Shown here one piece after another: positions 48,485 through 58,914 of a stretch of 64,000 bases of DNA. Both the position numbers and the translations under genes were made by a program. The notes below the pieces were generated by a model. The model saw nothing but the letters and a program-made list of their open reading frames with translations, made no database searches and had not been told where the DNA came from. Each line of letters begins with the position of its first letter. The first letter of the stretch is position 1. This stretch comes from Kryptolebias marmoratus (lineage: Eukaryota; Chordata; Actinopteri; Cyprinodontiformes; Rivulidae), in the NCBI RefSeq assembly GCF_001649575.2, contig NC_051441.1, forward strand, positions 11,536,306 to 11,600,305, in the 5' to 3' direction.

Positions 48485-48555
48485 TGACGTCACATCACCC
48501 CACTCCGTTTCTGGGCATCTCATTGGTCGATTTTGCTGGTTCTAGGGGAGGAGCC
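48485..48555 (+). promoter_or_regulatory. SRE + CRE + CCAAT regulatory module upstream of srebf1
   Basis: In order: a perfect CRE TGACGTCA (48485-48492); ATCACCCCAC (48494-48503), identical to the LDL-receptor sterol regulatory element SRE-1; an inverted CCAAT box ATTGG (48522-48526), 18 bp after the SRE; and a G-rich GGGGAGGAGCC near 48545. The SRE-to-NF-Y spacing falls in the range typical of SREBP target promoters. The module lies about 1.1 kb upstream of the srebf1 start codon. Confidence 0.7.
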
Positions 48556-48823
48556 GCTGAGTCAGGTCAGACAAACTTGGCTGCCAGGAGGTCCCGCCCA
48601 CTTCGCTCTGATAGGCTGCTCACAGGGCAAGCCCACAACAAACATAACCATGCGGTTTTAATCAAAATACACGTTTTAGGTCAAATGTTGTGGCCGAAGT
48701 AATAATAGTGCTGCATAGGATTGGTGAGAAATAACTAAAAAAAACTGAATAAAATAAAATAAAAAAACATAAGAAACTAGAATCACTCGGAGAGCACAAA
48801 ACCACCAAGACCCATAATTGTTG

Positions 48824-48882
48824 TGATGTCATTATGTGACTGATGACATCACTACCATGTGATGTCATCATTGACGTCATCA
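48824..48882. promoter_or_regulatory. Array of four CRE/ATF-like palindromes
   Basis: TGATGTCAT (48824), TGATGACATCA (48841), TGATGTCATCA (48860) and TGACGTCATCA (48872) lie within 59 bp. The last contains a perfect TGACGTCA. Could bind ATF/CREB/AP-1 bZIP dimers; function is inferred. Confidence 0.5.
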
Positions 48883-48949
48883 CTATATGTAGAAGCTCAA
48901 CAAACATGAGAGCGCAAACCTCAACCTAGGCCATAGGGTCATTAAAAAA

Positions 48950-49125
48950 ACTGTAGCATCCGGATCGTGATCCCGATCACCACCAAAATTTAATGATTTC
49001 TTCTTTGTGACAACTTCAACATTTCCCGAAAATTTCATCAAAATCCGTTCACTAATTTTTGAATAATCTTGTGCACAGACAAACAAACAAACCCTACCAA
49101 AACATATACGTCCTAGGTATATACA
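48950..49125. mobile_element. Dispersed teleost repeat fragment
   Basis: The segment containing GATCACCACCAAAATTTAAT, TTTCATCAAAATCCGTTCAC and ACAGACAAACAAACAAACCC resembles a very common animal repeat whose conserved end reads similarly. Family name uncertain. Confidence 0.5.
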
Positions 49126-49640
49126 GGTCAGTGAAGGTTTAGTAGAATGTACTTTGTAACTATGCTCTAAATTAGTCAATAATAATATTTTAGAACCTCC
49201 GTATAAGTTGTATTTTGAGTTTATAACTGTTTCACTATCATATACATTTAAGATGACGTACCACACATGCTGCAGCATCGCTCCCTAATCAAAACAATCG
49301 TGGGAATCTACTTCGAAGCTTGTGATTGGCTGGCGCATGTGTCACTCATCGGGGGTTGGACGGGTTCCTCCGGCTTGTGCCGTAAGCACGTTAGAGCTGA
49401 ATGAGCTTCAGTGTTTGGCTCGTTTAGACAAGTTTCCCACAGGCGGCTATGGAGTTTGGAGTGGGAAGTTATAGTTAACAGCTTATTAAAAAAAAGTTGG
49501 GAGTTTTTTTTGTTGCTTGTGTCTCGGGAATACCTGCAGCCCGACACTTTGTCAAATGTAGGGACGTGGAAAGTTGAGGATTTCTCTCTTTTTTTTACCT
49601 TCCTTCAGTCAAGTCTAGAAAACCAGACAAGAGAGTGAAG

Positions 49641-52600
49641 ATGAACCGCTTGTCTTTTGACGATCCCTCGCTGGATAACCTGGATCCGACGCTGTCGCTC
49701 CACGACCCGAGTGATATTGACACGGCCCTGCTGAGCGACATTGATGGTAAGAAGATGATAAATAATATTGGACGTTGAAAGTGCAGTAATGTGTTTGAGG
49801 AGCTAAAAACAAACACCATTGTTTGGACCTGTCGTGCACAGCATCCGTGTTACACCTGTGTGCTCTACATCGCGTCACGTAAACACATAAAGAGCACAAT
49901 AACCAGTTTATGATGCATCTTTCATCAACCGTGTTTACACTCACTATCGTTAGCCTTTAAGCTAGCTGGGTGCTGTGGGCTTAACCAAAGCCTCCTGTAT
50001 GTGTTATTATTGTCCGTTTATGTTGCCGTTATTACATAGCAAAATTTGGCTGTGATTCTACTGTAAATAAAACACATTATGAGTGACATTCAGAGCGGGC
50101 TAGCTGGGAGGCTAATGTGTTGCTAAGCGGTTGTGAGCGCGCCCCGCCTCCAGCGTGCTCCGGGGTTACTGCCGTTCATTCCTCCTTTTTGCTGGGGTTC
50201 ATCCGCCTCAGTTGACCGAATTATTCGGCAGACGTGTTGCTCTGTTAAATTTAAAAACAACACATAACATGCTATGGCAGACGCGGGCGCCCATTTATAA
50301 CTTTTTGTTTACTTTTATTGTAAACGTAGTCTTTTTTTGTTTTAATCTTTAAATCGCGTCGTGAGAGCCATGCGCATCAAGCGTGGTTGGAAATAGGTGA
50401 TATTTATTAAATATTTTCTTATAGCAGCCCCATGTGTGCGTGTTTTATGATAACTGCCAGCGTGTAGCGAGATAAGCCGGTGCATTGTGCCTGCGGCCCA
50501 AACTCCCCCTGAATTTGACCGGCTGTAACCTTTCCGTGGTGCTGCTCGATAGTAACCTTTTCTCACTCTCCTCTCTGCTGGGTCTTGGTCTGAGCCGCGC
50601 TCTGATTGGCCGAGAGCGATCAGCCGCGCTCTGATTGGTTGAGAGCGATCACCTCATGGACAGCACCGGTTTACAAATTCAGGCTGCAGACACAACACAC
50701 ACATACACACACACGTTCAAAATGCATTCATGGTGGGTCTTTATGGTCAACTAAAGTGGTAAATAATTTGAGTCAGCCATAAATAGCTGATTGCACGAGG
50801 ATGGAAAAATATACAGGGTCCTAGTTCATTTTTTTGTAGGTTTTATTTATTTTAAAGTGGTAGCATTTATTCTGCGTGTACTTAATGCTCTTAGTTTCTA
50901 AATATGAAACCAATGTTATCAAAACAAAAACAAATGATGCTTTTCATTTACATTTTTTTTACAGTCAAATACTGTAAGTTTTACCTACTTGGTTAACCGG
51001 TTGTAGCGTTAAAAATCATAACAAACGGGATTAAAAATGTTAGCAGGACACCATCTATAACTTACTGATCATTTGTTTGATCACAGAATCGCACGCCACC
51101 AAAGACAGAACTTCAAGGTGGCTGCCACAGCTAATCAACCTTAGCCAACACAAAAATGTGTGTAACTCAGGTTTCCTGACACTGAGCTAAGGTTTGACAT
51201 GGTAGCAGCTGAGTCATCATTAGCACATAATTTGAGCATTAATAGATCTTGCAATAATGCATGAGATTGTGCATAATGTGCAAAATTTACAAGGTTTGAC
51301 AAAAACCGCTATAACTTCGTCCTTTCTCAATACAAGATAATCGTATTTTAATGCTTTGGTATAAAAGGTGGCAGGCATTATGCGTTCCTTCAGGGAATAC
51401 TGGACCTTTAATCATTAAATGTTCCACCCCTTTTTTACATTATTTGTTTTTAGGCAAACTCTTGAGCATGTTCTATGATCTGTTTGAACAGAAACCTCAT
51501 ATCTTTAAATCAGCGATGTACAAATAACCAGCAATTTAGGTGAAAATGCAGGAGATTCTGTGTAAAAGTGAAAAACATATGTTTCTCATCTCATGCCAGA
51601 ATCTTATTTATTCAGATCAATTAAATGGATTCTGTGGCAAAGCATTGATCATGTCTCTGAATTGTTTATTTATTTTCTTTGCAGACATGCTTCAGCTCAT
51701 CAATAACCAGGACATGGAGTTTGGTGGACTCTTTGATCCCAGTCCTTTTTCAGGAGGCCCTCCCACCCAAGAAATTACTGGCTTGTCGCAGACCATCACC
51801 TCTGCTGCTCCTCCAGCTACCACCACAACGCCTTCGCCCTCGTCTGCTTCTTCCATCCTCAGCAGTAACCCTCACCTAGATGCTCTCTTGGGCCCTCCCA
51901 TCACCCGTAGCTCCACCACCCCAGACAAGGCCTTCCGGCCTCTCACCTTTCAGCAGTCTCCCCTCTCCCACGTAGCCAGCTCCCCCCCGAGGCAGCAGCC
52001 GCCCTCGACGCCGCAGCCTCAGAGCCTCAGGCAGCCTCAGGTGGAGCAGCCCCAACCCTCCTTCAGTCCGTCTGCCCCCGTCCAGGCGGCTTCTCCACAC
52101 GGTTCGCCAAACCCGGCATTCAGCTCCACCACGCAGACAGTCTTCATCTCCGCTGCACCTCCGACTCCACCTCAGCCCCAGCCACAGACGCCTCCACAGG
52201 CACAGAGCAACTATAAGAGCCAAACTAGCTACACAGGTATGTCCTCTTTATGATGATGAGCATATCACAGAGGAATTGTAGCTTTGATAGCTGGAGAAAT
52301 AAATCTCTAAAATAAAACATAATTGTTATTGTTAGTTTGTTTTTTCAATGTAGATATAGGTTCTTTTGTTTTACAAGCATCATTGGAACAATACAGTTTC
52401 ATCATAATTTGTAAACAAATGCTTAAAATGTAATGTGACTTAAAAGTTCAGCAGACAGTGAGTGAGTTGTGGCTTTGCAGAATGTCCCTATGTTAAGGTC
52501 TCATTATGGCTTGTATTGTAATGCTTTTTAGTTCTCTAATTAGACCAGATAGGCACAAAATAAATGCTGTAAATTTATCATTTATTATTAATGTTTTTTA

Positions 52601-55600
52601 ATAAAGTGTGAGCGTTCGATGTGCCACCTTCAGCTGTGATTATTCAAAGCAGAGACCACTTTTAGGACAGGTTTGACAATCTCTGACAACTGAAACGGAT
52701 GGTGTCCAGAGCGATGGCTCATGTTTATTGCCTTAATCACGCGAGGCCAGAAGGTAGCTCGGCCTCACCTGATCACATGGCTACATTATAATCTAATAAA
52801 GCCCTTGTAACAGTGTTGGAGTGGCCCTGCAGCACAGCGGTGTGTGTCGAAACGTCTCAAAGAGCACAGCAGACAGTCTGAGCTGTTCACCCATCCCAGA
52901 CATCCCAGAATATGATGGCATCTTTCATGTTTCTTAGGCGCAGTAAATCTTGATTACTACCTTCCAAGAACCACCGACCCTGATACAGATTTGCAAACGC
53001 ACTGTTTATCTAGATTTGATAAGAATTACAAGATGGCTCACTGAATCGTTGTTAAGAACTTATAAGTGGGTCACAGGTCACCTGTTTGGCTACAAACCCA
53101 CTGACAAAGGTCTTTATACCAACACAGGCTTATTGTTGGTGTAAAGATTAAAAGTCATTTAGGTTGAAAATGAAAGTTTTGATAAGAGGAGGCACCAAAT
53201 TAAAATTGCAGTCATGGTTTTGTTGTTTAAAGTTTTGTCATACATACGGTGTATTTCAATAATTTGATGGCAAATGAGTGTGTCAGTGTCATATCTGAGT
53301 CCCTGATTTGTTTCTTTAATGTTTTGTGATGACAAACTAAGTTGGACATTGTAACATACACATTACATTTTATTTTCAGTATGGCTCTTTCATTTGGCCT
53401 TTGTTGGACAGGTTATGTTCATATAAACTCTAACTAGATGTGCTATGGAAACTTTTCTGTCAGGCTTTTATTATTGACAATCAGCTTAGTGCCTGTTCAC
53501 TTTTTAAACAGCATTTTAATCAAATTAAAAAAATTGTCAGAGCGGTCCAGTTATTAAACCTTTAATAAGTTAAGGATGGATCCTTTCAGCTGCTTCTGTT
53601 TACCGTCACTCAAACTGTGACTTTATGTGGATTTTCATTTGAATGCAGCAGCTGGTTTACTGTCCAGTTTAGTGCAAATGGTGCAAGGTGAATTGTGATA
53701 TCGGTGAGTTCAGAGTAATACCTGGTTGATTTGGGGCTAAAGAAGTCTTTGTGTCTTTGCTGTTTTGCAGCTGGCAGCCCCATCGGTGGGAGCACGCCCT
53801 CGTCCTCCTCGCCTCCTAGTGTTCAGACTCAGCTCCAGGGGTTGACCACTACGGCTCCCCTCCTGGCTACAACAGCAAGCCCTCCAGTTCAAACCATCGC
53901 ACCCCAAGTGCAGCAAGTACCTGTAAGTGTGTGAAGCCGAGGCCACTCGAGTAGATAAAATGAACACGCCGCTGTGTTTTGTTCTTGTTTTGTGAATATT
54001 AATGCGTCTCTCTCAGGTGCTGCTGCAACCCCAGTTCATCAAAGCTGAGTCCCTGCTGCTCACTACTCTGAAGCCTGACACCTGTATGGTCACAACTGTG
54101 GCCTCTCCCACATCTCTGGCCACCACCACCCAAGTCCAGAGCACCTCACTGCAGGTGGGCACATCTGAATTCAGACCATTAAATGATTGCCTACAAGGTG
54201 ACATCTAACTAACTTATGTGCTGTACATCTCTAGGCCTTTATGGGCGGGAGCACCATCCTGACCACGCTGCCGGTGATGATGGATTCTGAAAAGCTGCCT
54301 ATCAACCGCATCGCCATTGCTGGCAAGCCGATGGGCCAGCCACCAAAAGGGGAGAAGCGCACAGCTCACAACGCAATTGAGAAGCGCTACCGCTCTTCTA
54401 TTAATGATAAAATAATAGAGCTGAAAGACATGGTAGCAGGGACTGAAGCCAAGGTGGGAAGCTAAAATTTTAACAACTGCATGTTTTATTCTGTTTATAC
54501 CAGATAAAAGATATGATTGAATGACAAATATTGATTAGGCTGACTTGCCTTGGTGTGCTTGACACTCATGCTGTGTGTTTTTTACTGAATGTTGTTCTTT
54601 TTTTTTGTAGCTCAACAAGTCTGCAGTGCTGAGGAAAGCCATCGACTACATCCGCTACCTGCAGCAGGCGAACCAGAAACTCAAACAGGAGAACATGGCT
54701 CTCAAAATGGCCGCACAGAAAAACAGTACGCACGCAAAACCTTCTTTTTCCTGTGTTCTGCAGAGCAGTTGACCCTCTGTGATGAGGTCTGCTGATTGCT
54801 GACAGAAGGGACAGTGTTTACGTGGACAGTAGTTTAAAGTATTTTTTTTTATCTGTGCTCTCCTTCATCATTCTTTCCTTGTGTTTTCAGAGTCTCTGAA
54901 GGACCTGGTTGCCATGGAGGTGGACGGACAGACGGAAGTGAAGAATGAGCTGCCCACTCCGCCAGCCTCTGACGTGGGCTCCCCAACCTCCTTCTCACAC
55001 TGTGGCAGTGACTCAGAGCCTGACAGTCCGATGGGAGAGGACACCAAGGTATGCAGTGACTATTTGATCTGCTGAACCTGATATTCAGAGTTTTACATCA
55101 GATGAGGGGTTAGAATAAAACACTGAGTTTCTGTTAAAGAAAAACATTGAATCGCTTCTTATTATTGTACTAAAAGTTCATGCAATGTTGTCCAAATGTC
55201 ATTATTTAAAGAGCTTTAGGTCTAAATAAAGCTTTATGAAGATAAAATTGTTTAAACAGAAGACAGAAACTCTACGCTGAGACTGAAATAACAATAGGCT
55301 TTTATTTCTAATTGCTCCTGACATTTCTGTTTATTGTAACAACATAAAACGGGTTGAAGAAAAGCTCAGTTAAATGTCTGCAGTAAGGACAAAGATTTGC
55401 ATCTTTAGGTAGAAGTCTAGTCAATATATTGTTATATCACAATACAATCAGAAGCTTAAAGTTTACCTGGAAGATGCTTAAAATTGTTTGAGTTTGACCT
55501 TGAGGAGCATGCAAGAACCCTGAAAACATAAAGTTGCTGTCCTTGTTGGTTTCTGAATGATTTGTGTTCATTTGATCCTTTTGTCTCCTGTCTGGCAGCC

Positions 55601-58600
55601 AAGTATTGGCGTGCTGGATCAGTCTGCAGCAGGTGCCGGTGTCAGCGGCATGTTGGATCGTTCCCGCATGGCATTGTGTGCTTTTACCTTCCTCTTCCTT
55701 TCCATGAACCCCCTGGCTGCTCTGCTCTGCTCCTCTGGTGGCAGCTCTGCAGGAAACCCTGCAGACATCACCACCCATCACACCAGCAGAAGCGTCCTGG
55801 GTGTGGACGTTGCAGGTATGAGCAAACACTTCGAGGAGTGCAGGTTTTGATGGCTGTTTTGAATCTCACAATTCATCGATTGATATTTTGCTGTTAAATG
55901 AGAGTATCTGTGTTGTCAACAGCTGAGTCCTGGGGTTGGATGGATTGGATGCTCCCAACCATTCTGGTGTGGCTGCTGAACGGTATTCTGGTATCAGGAG
56001 TTCTGATCCGATTGTTGGTTTACGGCGAACCTGTCACCAGACCACACTCTGGCTCTTCTGTTTTGTTCTGGAGGCACCGCAAACAGGCAGACCTGGACCT
56101 TGCTAGAGTAAGTTTGTCTGACTGTTTTGGATGAAACTCATTAAAAGTACCATTAACTCGCACTCACCGCCACCTCTCCTCTGCTCTTTCCCCACTCTTT
56201 TGGATCACAGGGAGATTTCGCTCAGGCCAGCCACAACCTGCGAACCTGCCTGAAGGCTCTTGGTCGTCCCCTGCCCACCTCTCAGTTGGACCTGGCCTGT
56301 GCGGCGCTCTGGTCTCTGCTAAGATTCTGCCTCCAGCGCCTCTGGGTCGGCCGCTGGCTCGCTGCCAAGGCTGGAGGTTTGCGAAGCGATCGCCCCCTGC
56401 AGGAGGACGCGTGCAAAAGCAGTCGGGACGCGGCGCTGGTTTACCACCGTCTGCACCAGCTCCACATGACAGGTCGGCCATAAAGGCTTTGTTTTGATTA
56501 ACTTAGTTGTAGATTTAGTTAAAATGGGTTTGCTAACAATTTGCTTCCTAAAAGGTTTTCCTCTTGATCTCATTTACACTATGTATTTCTTTTTTCATTG
56601 CAGCATGGCTGATTTATGTGAAAGACTGTGAAAGAGTTTTTTTATATAATACATAATTATTTGTGTGTACAAAGGTAAACTGAACGGTAGCCACCTGTCA
56701 GCGGTCCACATGGCTTTAAGTGCGGTCAACCTGGCAGAATGTGCTGGCTCGTGTCTTCCTGTAGCCTCTCTGGCTGAGGTCTACGTCTCTGCAGCTCTGC
56801 GAGTCAAAGCCAGTTTGCCAAGGATCCTTCATTTTACCTCTGTAAGTTCTTGTGTTCGTGCGTGCACAAATATCCATCTCACTAACTTATGCTGTGCAGA
56901 TTTATGTGGCGGTTTGGCTTGGATGCTGTCAGAAACAAACATCAGCGCGTTGCTGGTGGTTGTTTACAATCTAAGTGTTACACATTGGGAAAAGCTGTGA
57001 GTTGACATCATAATTTGTCTCTCAGGCTTTGAAAACAGTGAATTATGTTGTTAATAAGTCAACAGTCTTCCCCCGTTTTGAATGAAACTGAGGCAGAACC
57101 CGATCTTCTCTCCCGACAGCGAGTGTTCCTGAGCAGCGCCCGCCAGGCGTGCCTGTCCTCCAGCGGCAGCGTGCCTCCGGCCATGCAGTGGCTCTGCCAT
57201 CCTCTCGGCCACCGCTTCTTCGTGGACGGGGACTGGGCTATTCGCAGCACGCCTAAAGAAAGCATCTACAGTCAGGCCGGCAACACTGGTATTTAAATCT
57301 TTTTTTTACTATAAAGCTTATTTACTTTGTAGAATCCACTTGAAAAAATTTTCCGCCTAAAATATTTGCGCACACTCCGGCTTTTCTATTTGTGTAGTAA
57401 ATGTCTTTTGTTGCTCCGACAGTGGATCCTTTGGCTCAGGTGACTCAGGCCTTTCGAGAACACCTCCTTGAAAAGGCTCTTTATTGTGTTGCCCAGCCTC
57501 ACGGAGAGAAGAGTCCCAGCCAGGGTGAAGGGTAAGAAAACAACACAAGCTAGAGATGTGAATAAAAGCAAAGAGAACAAAAGAGGCTGTTTGTGCCATT
57601 GGTTTTAAAGTTAAAACACCTGTTAACCCTAAAGTATCTGTCTGTCATCAGGGAGTATGCTGATGCCCTGGAGTACCTTCAGCTGCTCATCAGTGCGTCA
57701 GACGCAGCCGGGGCCACCTCCCAGTCCTTTGCAATCTGCTCCAACATGGCTACTGTGACGGGTAGGTCACCTCAAGATGTGTCGTTCATTTTAACGCTCC
57801 CTGTGTCGTCACAAAGTCACAGTAGTAACTGTTGGATTACCTCAGTGTGCTTTTAAAATAATAATAACAATAAAAACAAAACTTATTTTGTTGTGATTTC
57901 CACCTGACTCTCACCGCTTTCTTTTGTCTTGACTCATCTGAGCGAGGGGAGGGGTGTGGAGGTAAAAAAAAAAGAAAAGAGGCATCTGCTAGATTGCTTC
58001 ATTTATCTTCAGCACTGTCAAATCAGTGATCACCTTGAGAGGATGTGCAGGGATTTAATAAGAAACTTTTCTTGGCAGCGTCTCAGGTTGCAGTGTTTTG
58101 AAATCCGTGTGTGAGGAGGGGGCCTCTTATTATGGCTGTAAAGATGACTAATAATTCAGAGGAGCAGCTAGTTTTGTGACGTTAACATGTCAAAGAACTG
58201 TTTTTCTGAGGATGTCGTGTCTTTGACTTTTTTCTCTCCAATCTCCAGGTTGTGACCCCCACTCCAAGTGGTGGTCGTCGGTTGCCATAGTGATCATCAA
58301 CTGGCTTCAGGGAGACGATGCCGCTGCAGAGAGACTTTATCCGACCGTCGAGCACCTGCCTCGCAGTCTGCAGAACGCAGAGTGAGTTAGAAATATGTGT
58401 GTTGTTAAAACTCTTTGCCCTCGCACACTTACACTGCTTTAACCTGTGTCCTTTGTCTGATGGTTGTTGGTTTTTTTTTTTCCCCTTCCCCTCGTTCTGG
58501 CAGGAATCTTCTGCCCAAAGCGTGTCTGAACACATTCCGGGCAGTCAGAGCTCTGCTGTGCAAGCCAGAGAACTGCCAGCTGAGTCTGAGCTACACTGAC

Positions 58601-58871
58601 AAGGCCAGCGTCCTGCTCCGAGACAGCCTCAACATGGGACCACACTGCCACAGCTCCAGTTTAGACAAGGTACATACACACACACACAGGAAGCATCGGA
58701 GTCTTTCAGATTCCCACTCAGATGTCAAGCTGATATTTTTTTTCTGTGAGGGCAAACGAAGCCCCAGACTTCAGATTTACAGATCCCCCTGCAGCAGTTC
58801 CACTCTGGGATGCTGCAGTGTCCTACCCAGTGGCATTCAGCAGATGGTGATTCTGGTGAATAGGCAGCTCA

Positions 58872-58914
<43 letters not shown>

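Noticed and set aside
49319..49360. SRE-like CACTCATCGGGGG near the srebf1 start
   Set aside because: It does not match a known SRE well enough; only the ATTGG box there is convincing.
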